A stretch of 5,034 bases of DNA from Verrucomicrobiia bacterium (GTDB lineage Bacteria > Verrucomicrobiota > Verrucomicrobiia > Limisphaerales > UBA1319), in contig JADGRT010000259.1 in NCBI GenBank assembly GCA_017880715.1, positions 1-5,034 of the forward strand, written 5' to 3'. Under the pieces are notes generated by a model. It was not told where the DNA came from and ran no database searches. It worked only from the letters and a program-made list of their open reading frames with translations. The translations under genes and the position numbers were made by a program. Of this stretch, positions 1 to 5,034 are shown one piece after another; within the stretch, counting starts at the first letter, position 1; every line of letters starts with the position of its first letter.

Positions 1-251
1 ACCCGGCGTTGAAACGCCGGGCTATTTTCAAAAGTCCCTCCGGGACAAAAACACGGCCTCCGTGCGGCACCTATAGCTCAAATCCTAGTGGCATTGGACC
101 TCCTGGTCTGCCGGTTCCCGGAGCTTTCCAGCTCCGCGGAATCCGTCCGCGCGCGTCCCCGGAATTGCTGGCCTTCAGAGAAGGCCGCAACCGGCAGGTC
201 AGAGACCTACCCCACAGGAGTCAGCACAACGAGACCTTGGCAAGGCATGGT
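1..251. repeat. Intergenic array of short stem-loops (hairpin-rich non-coding region)
   Basis: This stretch has no convincing gene; the open frames crossing it have arginine/proline-rich, low-quality translations. It consists largely of short perfect inverted repeats with very small loops: 2-9/14-21 (8 bp, loop TGAA), 34-38/42-46 (GTCCC/GGGAC, loop TCC), 52-56/60-64 (CACGG/CCGTG, loop CCT), 97-100/105-108 (4 bp, weak), 119-125/130-136 (7 bp, loop TTCC), 135-140/146-151 (6 bp, loop ATCCG), 170-176/180-186 (7 bp, loop AGA), 196-200/204-208 (5 bp, loop AGA) and 235-238/242-245 (4 bp, loop GGC). Stems 5 and 6 share two bases, so they compete. The stems differ in sequence, so this is not a simple tandem repeat. 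It could be a decayed cluster of REP/MITE-like palindromes, a structured RNA, or the 3' UTR of an upstream gene outside the window. The hairpins are directly visible; their function is unknown. Confidence 0.7.
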
Positions 252-265
252 CGGGATGTTATAGT
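237..265 (+). promoter_or_regulatory. Predicted sigma70-type promoter for the kinase-like gene
   Basis: TTGGCA at 237-242 matches the -35 consensus TTGACA at five of six bases. TATAGT at 260-265 matches the -10 consensus TATAAT at five of six. The spacer is exactly 17 bp. Transcription would start near 271-273, giving a leader of about 50 nt before the ATG at 322. The -35 box lies inside the small inverted repeat CCTT-GGC-AAGG (235-245), which is flanked by GACC (233) and GGTC (249-252), so a repressor or activator could bind there. This is a motif-based prediction; sigma-factor preferences in this phylum are less well defined than in E. coli. Confidence 0.6.
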
Positions 266-309
266 AAAGCAAACCATTATGAAGTTTGACCCAGTCTAAC
301 CCAGTTAAC

Positions 310-318
310 GAAAGGCGG
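310..318 (+). promoter_or_regulatory. Ribosome binding site that decides the start of the kinase-like gene
   Basis: GAAAGGCGG (310-318) is purine-rich and Shine-Dalgarno-like (AAAGG, then AGGCGG) and lies 3-6 nt before the ATG at 322. The alternative in-frame TTG at 286 would fall only about 14 nt after the predicted transcription start and has no such motif in front of it. The ATG at 322 is therefore preferred. Confidence 0.55.
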
Positions 319-321
319 TTT

Positions 322-1065
322 ATGACGACCGAATCACCCATGCTCAAATGTCTTTCGTACATCGATTCCCAGCTTAGCGCCGCGAAAAAAGCGCCCCTTG
401 CCTCCCGCCGCCAGTGGGAACACCCCGTCGTCACCTTGTCGCGGCAAACCGGTTCCGGCGCCCTTCCCATCGCGGAGAAACTGGCGGTTTATCTCCAGGC
501 GCACGATCCAACGGCATCGTGTCCCTGGACGGTGTTCGATAAAAACCTGTTCGAACAGGTCCTCGAAGACCACCATCTGCCCAAGCGCCTGGCCCAGTTC
601 ATGCCCGAAGACCGGGTGTCCCAAATGGAGGATTTTATGGCCGAGCTGCTGGGATTGCGTCCGTCCACCTGGACCCTGATTCACCAGACCACCGAAACGG
701 TCCTGCGGCTGGCGGATTTGGGCCACGTGATCCTGGTGGGGAGGGGCGCCCCGGTGATCATCCGAAAGCTGCCGCAGGCTTTCCACGTGCGTTTGGTCGG
801 ATCGTTGGAAAGGCGAATCGCCCGGGTACAGGAATATCGACCTATCGAGGCCAAAGAGGCAGCCGAGTTTGTGCGGAAGACGGATGAGGGACGGATACGC
901 TATCTCAAGACCCATTTCCATCGAAACATCGACGATCCGCTCCTCTACCATATAATAATCAACACCGATGAAGTGTCCCTCGACGAAGCAGCCCGACTCA
1001 TCGGCGAAACGGTAATAGCCCGCATTCGCGCCGGTCTCGGGGAATCGGCCGCCACCAACCCTTAA
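322..1065 (+). CDS. Cytidylate kinase-like family protein (P-loop NTPase fold)
   Basis: Encodes 247 residues from the ATG at 322; an in-frame TTG at 286 would add 12. The N-terminal strand-loop VVTLSRQTGSG (residues 36-46), followed by an IAEKLAVYL helix, matches the degenerate P-loop of the cytidylate-kinase-like family (AAA_26, PF13189). FDKNLFEQVLE (72-82) resembles the 'yDreii' segment after it. ILVGRGAPVI (137-146) is the conserved GRGA strand-turn. HVRLVGSLERRIARV (155-169) is the lid-approach strand and helix, and DEGRIRYLKTHF (188-199) resembles the DxxRxxYl arginine helix. The classical Walker A lysine of true Cmk is absent, as I recall is usual in this family, and the second glycine of GSGG is alanine. 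There is no signal peptide, so it should be cytoplasmic. Nucleoside-phosphate binding is likely, but the substrate is unknown and catalysis uncertain. It is probably co-transcribed with the secreted glycosidase 17 nt downstream. Family assignment is fairly firm; function is not. Confidence 0.85.
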   Translation: MTTESPMLKCLSYIDSQLSAAKKAPLASRRQWEHPVVTLSRQTGSGALPIAEKLAVYLQAHDPTASCPWTVFDKNLFEQVLEDHHLPKRLAQFMPEDRVSQMEDFMAELLGLRPSTWTLIHQTTETVLRLADLGHVILVGRGAPVIIRKLPQAFHVRLVGSLERRIARVQEYRPIEAKEAAEFVRKTDEGRIRYLKTHFHRNIDDPLLYHIIINTDEVSLDEAARLIGETVIARIRAGLGESAATNP

Positions 1066-1082
1066 CTCCGTCTTATCAGCCA

Positions 1083-3440
1083 ATGAGAGCAATCCTTGCC
1101 ACAATATTCCTGACCCTGATCCATTTTTGCGTCGGCGCCAACCTCACTCCCAACCTGGTCACCAATGGCGGGTTCGAGTCCGGCTTGAACGGATGGCGGC
1201 CTTTCTGGAGCCGCCAAGCCGGGGCGGGCTCGGTCGCCCTGGATCGTCAAACCGTTCACTCGGGAGCAGCCTCAGCGCGGCTCGACCATCGCGGTGCGGA
1301 AGATTGGAGCTTGGAGCCGGATCTTCGAGTGCCCGTTCAAGCTGGCGATCTATACGAATTGGCCGCCTGGATCAAACTCCAGGGCGCCGGCTCGATCACC
1401 CTCTGCGTTTCCACCTGGGATGCTCCCGGCAAGAATGTCAGTTGGTCCTATGGCGATCGCTCCCTTGAGACCTCCAGCAATTGGACTTACCTAGCCACCC
1501 GCTTGGTTATCCCGCCGGGAGTTACTCACCTGCAACCCCGCCTGATCGGTCATGGACCCGCCACCATTTGGATCGACGACTGCTCGCTCGTCTCAAAACC
1601 GGGTCTTAGCCAACTCCGTCGCGAGGACATGCCCCCGCGGCTGGCCCTCACCAACGCCATGTTGCAGGTGGAGGTTCAGACTGCCGACGCCACCCTGTCC
1701 GTGCGCGACCGTCGCACCGGCCGGCAGTGGACCCAGAAACCCCTTCAAACCGAGATCGTGGTAACTGGCGCGCAAGCCAGCGAGAACCAAATTAAACTGG
1801 ACCTGATTCATATCCCCTCCGGCTTGAACCTGACGGCCACGCTGCAACTCGATCCCAATCGCCCCGAGTTCACGCTGAAAGTGTCGGCCGATGGCGAATT
1901 GCCGGCGCCGCTCCGGTTCCCGCATCCTTTCACCAGCGAACCCGGCGACCGCCTGGTGGTGCCCATGAACGAGGGCATTTCGTATTCGGTGGAGGATAAG
2001 TCCATTGAGCCATTCCGCCTGGTTGCTTACGGCGGTCACGGCATCTGCATGGCTTTCTGGGGCGTGACCGATGACCGCCAGGGCCAGGGCCACAGCGTCA
2101 TCATTGAGACGCCGGATGACGCGGCCATCCGGATGCAGCGAGTGAATGACCGCCTGGTCATCGCGCCCGAATGGGATTCGCAAAAAGGCCGGTTCGGCTA
2201 TGCGCGCCAGTTGCGCTATGTGTTTTTCGATCGCGGCGGACACGTGGCCATCGCCAAACGTTATCGCGAACACGCCCGTCAGATCGGCCTCTTGAAGACG
2301 CTGGCGGACAAGCGCCGGGAAAATCCCGACGTGGACCTCCTGGTTGGCGCGGTCAATGTGTGGAATTGGGACCGCGATGCGGTGGGCCTGGTCCGCGAAA
2401 TGCAGGCCGCCGGCATCGGACGCATCCTGTGGAGCCGCGGCGGTTCTCCCGACGTCCTCCGCGCGCTGAACGAGATGAAAGTATTAACCAGCCGATACGA
2501 CATCTACCAGGACACGATGGACCCGGCCAATTTCCCCCAACTCAACGGCACGCATGGCGATTGGACGACGGCAGCCTGGCCCAATGACATCATCATCCGA
2601 GCTAAGGGAGACTGGCTGCGCGGCTGGGGCGTCAAAGGCAAACAAGGCGAGTGGTTTTATTGTGGCGTCCTTTGCGATCGGCGCGCGCCGGATTACGCCC
2701 GCCAGCGCATTCCCGCCGAACTGGCCACCCATCCCTATCGATGCCGTTTCATCGACACCACCACCGCGGCGCCCTGGAACGAGTGTTATCACACCAACCA
2801 TCCCATGACCCGCACCGAGAGCCGCGAATGGAAAATGAAACTCCTGGATTGTGTCTCGCGGGAAATGAAGCTCGTCACCGGCTGCGAGACCGGCCATGAT
2901 GCCGCCGTCCCTTTCCTCCATTACTTCGAAGGCATGCTCAGCCTGGGCCCGTACCGGGTTCCCGATTCAGGCCGTGACCTGCAGCGGATCTGGACCGAAG
3001 TGCCGGAGCGGGTCGCCAAGTTCCAGCTTGGCCAGACTTATCGCCTGCCCCTGTGGGAACTGGTCTATCACGACTGCGTGATCGCTCAGTGGTATTGGGG
3101 CGACTACAACAACAAACTGCCTTCGCTGTGGGACAAACGGGACTTGTTCAACCTGCTCTACGGCACGCCGCCCATGTTCATGTTCAACCGCCAGCTCTGG
3201 CAAACGCAGAAAGATCGCTTCGTGCAAAGCTACCGGAATACCGCTCCTTATGCCCGCGCGACCGGCTACGCGGAGATGACGGACCATCGCATCCTCACCC
3301 CCGACCGGAACGTGCAGCAAACGGTCTTTGCCAACGGTGTCACCATCACCGTGAATTTTGGCGAAACCCCGTATCGACTGCCCTCCGGCGACCTGTTGAA
3401 ACCCCTGGGGTTCCAGGTCGTTGGAATGCCGGGATTCTAA
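1083..3440 (+). CDS. Secreted glycoside hydrolase, GH129/GH101-related, with N-terminal carbohydrate-binding module
   Basis: Encodes 785 residues. A signal peptide is evident: MRAI, a hydrophobic core, and a V-G-A site at 17-19. There is a cysteine at 16, but IHFC is a poor lipobox, so signal peptidase I cleavage is favoured. Residues about 22-170 form a jelly-roll module of CBM4/9 type, opening with NLVTNGGFESGLNGW and closing with IWIDDCSLV (162-170). A beta-rich region (about 185-405, including VPMNEGISYSVED) precedes a barrel starting near LLVGAVNVW (residue 417 on). FIDTTTAAPWNECY followed by HPMTR carries Asp558, Glu567 and Arg577. VTGCETGHD carries Glu602, 44 residues after Asp558, which resembles the nucleophile to acid/base spacing I recall for GH129 NagBb. 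HDCVIAQWYWGDYNN (663-677) is another conserved-looking barrel segment. The likely activity is retaining alpha-N-acetylgalactosaminidase or a related exo-glycosidase acting outside the cytoplasm. A DUF5696-like or uncharacterised GH101-clan relative is possible. No clear Shine-Dalgarno precedes the ATG. The 17-nt gap after the kinase gene suggests an operon. Confidence 0.75.
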   Translation: MRAILATIFLTLIHFCVGANLTPNLVTNGGFESGLNGWRPFWSRQAGAGSVALDRQTVHSGAASARLDHRGAEDWSLEPDLRVPVQAGDLYELAAWIKLQGAGSITLCVSTWDAPGKNVSWSYGDRSLETSSNWTYLATRLVIPPGVTHLQPRLIGHGPATIWIDDCSLVSKPGLSQLRREDMPPRLALTNAMLQVEVQTADATLSVRDRRTGRQWTQKPLQTEIVVTGAQASENQIKLDLIHIPSGLNLTATLQLDPNRPEFTLKVSADGELPAPLRFPHPFTSEPGDRLVVPMNEGISYSVEDKSIEPFRLVAYGGHGICMAFWGVTDDRQGQGHSVIIETPDDAAIRMQRVNDRLVIAPEWDSQKGRFGYARQLRYVFFDRGGHVAIAKRYREHARQIGLLKTLADKRRENPDVDLLVGAVNVWNWDRDAVGLVREMQAAGIGRILWSRGGSPDVLRALNEMKVLTSRYDIYQDTMDPANFPQLNGTHGDWTTAAWPNDIIIRAKGDWLRGWGVKGKQGEWFYCGVLCDRRAPDYARQRIPAELATHPYRCRFIDTTTAAPWNECYHTNHPMTRTESREWKMKLLDCVSREMKLVTGCETGHDAAVPFLHYFEGMLSLGPYRVPDSGRDLQRIWTEVPERVAKFQLGQTYRLPLWELVYHDCVIAQWYWGDYNNKLPSLWDKRDLFNLLYGTPPMFMFNRQLWQTQKDRFVQSYRNTAPYARATGYAEMTDHRILTPDRNVQQTVFANGVTITVNFGETPYRLPSGDLLKPLGFQVVGMPGF

Positions 3441-3464
3441 GGGACAGACTTTTTATCACTTTTG

Positions 3465-3490
3465 ATCCGCGTAAATCCGCGTAATCCGCG
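3465..3490. repeat. Short intergenic repeat with three ATCCGCG units
   Basis: ATCCGCG occurs at 3465-3471, 3475-3481 and 3484-3490, with starts 10 and 9 nt apart, in the 79-112 nt gap between the glycosidase and the oxidoreductase. The units read ATCCGCGTAA, ATCCGCGTA and ATCCGCGG. Very similar strings (ATCCGCGTTC, ATCCGCGG) recur, to my recollection, between genes in many Verrucomicrobia and other environmental bacteria. This could be a dispersed intergenic repeat, or tandem operator half-sites spaced about one helical turn apart in front of the oxidoreductase gene. No clear promoter or terminator was found in this gap. Confidence 0.6.
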
Positions 3491-3552
3491 GTCGACATTT
3501 CAAATATCTTTGGCTAACTTTGATGCGTAACGACCAAACAAAAACGGACTAT

Positions 3553-4899
3553 ATGACACAATCCGAATCTCGCTTGAACCCGGTCACCCGGCGTGAATTT
3601 CTCAAAACCTCCGGCCAAGCCGCCGCGGGCGCCGCGCTCGTCAGCGCGCTCGCCTCGCCGGGTTATGCCGCGGAGGACAACACCATCAAGATCGCCCTCG
3701 TGGGCTGCGGCGGACGCGGCACCGGCGCCGCCGAACAGGCCTTGTCCACGCACGGCCCCACCCAGTTGTGGGCCGTGGCCGACGTGTTCCCGCACCGCCT
3801 GGACAGCAGCTTGAAAACTCTTTCCGCCAAGTTTCCCAAACAGGCCGAGGTGCCGGAGGAACGCCGGTTTCTCGGTTTCGACGGCTTCAAGAAAGCCATC
3901 GATTCGCTCGACAAAGGCGACGTCGTGCTCCTGGCCACTCCGCCGGGTTTCCGCCCGATGCACTTCGAATACGCGGTGCAAAAAGGGTTGAATGTGTTCA
4001 TGGAAAAGTCCTTTGCTGTCGATGCCCCGGGCATCCGGCGCGTGCTCAAGGCCGGCGCGGAGGCCACCCAAAAGAATCTCAAGGTTGCCGGCGGTTTGAT
4101 GAGCCGCCACAACCGGCCGCTCGAAGAAGCCATCCAGCAGATTCATGAAGGCCGGATTGGCGAGGTCATCACCGCCTGGGCCTACCGCGAGCACGGCCCG
4201 GTCGGCGTCGGCGACAAGCCGGCCAACGGAAAGGAACTAGCCTACCAAATCGCCAACTACAGTTGCTTCACCTGGCTGAACGGCAGTTTCATCGTCGATT
4301 GGCTGATCCATAACATTGACGTCTGCTGCTGGGTCAAGAACGCGTGGCCGGTTTCGGTCCAGGGCATGGGCGGCCGCCAGGTTCGCAAGGACGCGGACCA
4401 GCTCTTCGACCATTATGGCGCGGAATACAGCTTCCCCGATGGCACGCGTTTGTATGCGCAGGCCCGGCATCAGGCCAATTGCTGGGAATTTTTCGGCGAC
4501 GTGATCCACGGCGCCAAGGGCTCCGCCGTGCTCGGCGAGGGGATCGCCAGTCCCCGCCTCTACAAGGGCCACCTCCAAACTCCCGAAAACCTCATCTGGC
4601 AGTTTCAGGGTAAGCCGTCCAATCCGTATCAGGTCGAGCACGATCTGCTCTTTGACGCCATTCGCAACGACAAGCCCTATAATGAAACCGACCGTTGCGC
4701 CAAGTCCTGTATGACGGCCATCATGGGCCGCATGGCCTGCGAATCGGGAAAAATGATCACTTGGGACGAAGCCATCGCTTCCAACCTCGAACTGGCTCCG
4801 GGCTTGGACCAACTGACGTGGGAATCGAAGGCGCCGGTCGTGCCGGATGCGAATGGCCGCTATCCCATTGCCATGCCGGGGCAACCCTCGGGGATCTAA
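3553..4899 (+). CDS. Tat-exported Gfo/Idh/MocA family oxidoreductase
   Basis: Encodes 448 residues from the ATG at 3553. In-frame ATG at 3523 and TTG at 3520 would add 10-11 residues; neither start has a convincing Shine-Dalgarno, and 3553 is preferred because it gives a compact Tat leader. That leader is TRREFLK (RR at 13-14), then an Ala-rich core, then GYA-AED with cleavage after about Ala39. The Rossmann motif VGCGGRGTG starts at residue 50. The EKP motif of the family reads EKS (151-153). LIHNIDVCCW contains His253 and Asp256 at the usual catalytic position. GRMACESGKMITWDEA (392-407) is the C-terminal motif typical of planctomycete and verrucomicrobial members. The protein should bind NAD(P) tightly and be exported folded to the periplasm, acting on a sugar, sugar acid or polyol. 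The exact substrate cannot be read from sequence. Its neighbour suggests glycan catabolism. The THGxGP-type signature of GH109 was not seen, so it is not called a GH109 glycosidase. Confidence 0.9.
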   Translation: MTQSESRLNPVTRREFLKTSGQAAAGAALVSALASPGYAAEDNTIKIALVGCGGRGTGAAEQALSTHGPTQLWAVADVFPHRLDSSLKTLSAKFPKQAEVPEERRFLGFDGFKKAIDSLDKGDVVLLATPPGFRPMHFEYAVQKGLNVFMEKSFAVDAPGIRRVLKAGAEATQKNLKVAGGLMSRHNRPLEEAIQQIHEGRIGEVITAWAYREHGPVGVGDKPANGKELAYQIANYSCFTWLNGSFIVDWLIHNIDVCCWVKNAWPVSVQGMGGRQVRKDADQLFDHYGAEYSFPDGTRLYAQARHQANCWEFFGDVIHGAKGSAVLGEGIASPRLYKGHLQTPENLIWQFQGKPSNPYQVEHDLLFDAIRNDKPYNETDRCAKSCMTAIMGRMACESGKMITWDEAIASNLELAPGLDQLTWESKAPVVPDANGRYPIAMPGQPSGI

Positions 4900-4916
4900 G
4901 TTGCTGAACCATCTAC

Positions 4917-4994
4917 ATGATTCTGCCACCGATGATTCTGCCAAAATCCGCGACCAAACAGGGCAAATGGCAGAATCATGGGTGGCAGAATCAT
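4917..4994. repeat. Nested double inverted repeat (REP-like palindrome)
   Basis: ATGATTCTGCCA occurs twice in direct orientation (4917-4928 and 4932-4943), and its reverse complement TGGCAGAATCAT occurs twice (4968-4979 and 4983-4994). The outer pair is extended to 14 bp (4917-4930 with 4981-4994). The two 27-nt arms pair at 26 of 27 positions; the only mismatch is G4931/G4980. The loop is 24 nt (4944-4967) and contains another ATCCGCG (4946-4952). This arrangement resembles REP/BIME elements mobilised by REP-associated Y1 transposases. I recall similar AGAATCAT-type palindromes between genes in Verrucomicrobia, but copy number in this genome cannot be seen from one window. Confidence 0.85.
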
Positions 4995-5004
4995 ATTTTT
5001 TTTT
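4917..5004 (+). terminator. Probable intrinsic terminator after the oxidoreductase gene
   Basis: Starting 18 nt after the stop codon, the 27-bp near-perfect stem (4917-4943/4968-4994) is followed after one A by nine T (4996-5004), which is the architecture of a Rho-independent terminator in the + direction. The 24-nt loop and AT-containing stem are larger than for typical terminators, so the element may be a mobile palindrome co-opted as one. It would end the transcript of the oxidoreductase gene. Confidence 0.6.
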
Positions 5005-5012
5005 GGGGGGGG
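4996..5012. other. T9-G8 homopolymer junction
   Basis: Nine T (4996-5004) are followed directly by eight G (5005-5012). Such a junction is prone to length error in sequencing and to slippage in the cell. The remaining 22 nt (5013-5034) contain a GGAG at 5021-5024 that could be the ribosome binding site of a gene starting just beyond the window, but no start codon is visible. Confidence 0.6.
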
Positions 5013-5034
5013 CCTGAACCGGAGACAACACGAG

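Noticed and set aside
1..251. CRISPR array
   Set aside because: The hairpins have different sequences and irregular spacing, with no identical direct repeats and no spacers of constant length.
9..299. 96-codon open frame over the 5' intergenic region
   Set aside because: Its translation is Arg/Pro-rich with no domain, it runs through the hairpin array and promoter, and it overlaps the start of the kinase-like gene in another frame.
286..321. TTG start at 286 for the kinase-like gene
   Set aside because: No ribosome binding site in front of it and too close to the predicted transcription start; the ATG at 322 has a good purine-rich site.
334..1104. 256-codon minus-strand open frame opposite the kinase-like gene
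   Set aside because: It is the antisense shadow of a real gene in GC-rich DNA; the translation shows no recognisable motif while the plus frame has clear family motifs.
1593..2273. 226-codon minus-strand open frame inside the glycosidase gene
   Set aside because: His/Arg/Gly-rich antisense shadow without motifs; the plus-strand frame is continuous with signal peptide, CBM and catalytic segments.
3514..4194. 226-codon minus-strand open frame opposite the oxidoreductase
   Set aside because: Antisense shadow; the plus frame carries the Tat signal, Rossmann motif and catalytic His.
3553..4899. Assignment of the oxidoreductase as a GH109 glycosidase
   Set aside because: The THGxGP-like motif and other features I recall from GH109 NagA are absent; the sequence instead reads LIHNID like generic Gfo/Idh/MocA members.
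4237..5031. 264-codon minus-strand open frame reaching into the terminal palindrome
   Set aside because: It starts inside the homopolymer/palindrome region and otherwise mirrors the oxidoreductase gene; no domain is recognisable.
5013..5034. Start of a further gene
   Set aside because: A GGAG at 5021-5024 could be a ribosome binding site, but the window ends before any start codon, so no gene is called.

Overview
The window looks like chromosomal DNA of a free-living verrucomicrobial bacterium (Pedosphaera/Limisphaera-like), or less likely a planctomycete or lentisphaerote. This is inferred from three things: the moderately GC-rich composition (judged by eye), a Tat-exported Gfo/Idh/MocA oxidoreductase of the kind greatly expanded in those phyla, and intergenic DNA full of short palindromes. 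No rRNA, tRNA, CRISPR array, transposase or phage gene is visible.

Layout, all genes on the + strand. Positions 1-251 are non-coding and contain a dense run of at least eight or nine short stem-loops with 3-5 nt loops. The last stem overlaps the -35 box of a good sigma70-type promoter (TTGGCA, 17 bp, TATAGT, 237-265). This promoter should drive a cytidylate-kinase-like protein (322-1065). Only 17 nt further on begins a secreted 785-residue protein (1083-3440) with an N-terminal jelly-roll carbohydrate-binding module and a catalytic region resembling the GH129/GH101-related alpha-N-acetylgalactosaminidase clan. A short gap with three copies of ATCCGCG (3465-3490) separates it from a Tat-exported Gfo/Idh/MocA family oxidoreductase (3553-4899, possibly starting at 3523). 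The window ends with a nested double palindrome built on ATGATTCTGCCA, followed by nine T and eight G, which looks like both a REP-type repeat and an intrinsic terminator.

Together the two exported proteins suggest a small carbohydrate-processing locus. The glycoside hydrolase would act outside the cytoplasm on a GalNAc-type or related glycan, and the periplasmic NAD(P)-binding oxidoreductase would act on a released or related sugar. The cytoplasmic kinase-like protein does not fit this picture obviously. The most unusual material is intergenic: the 5' hairpin array and the 3' nested palindrome. No complete new multi-gene defence or mobile system can be supported here.
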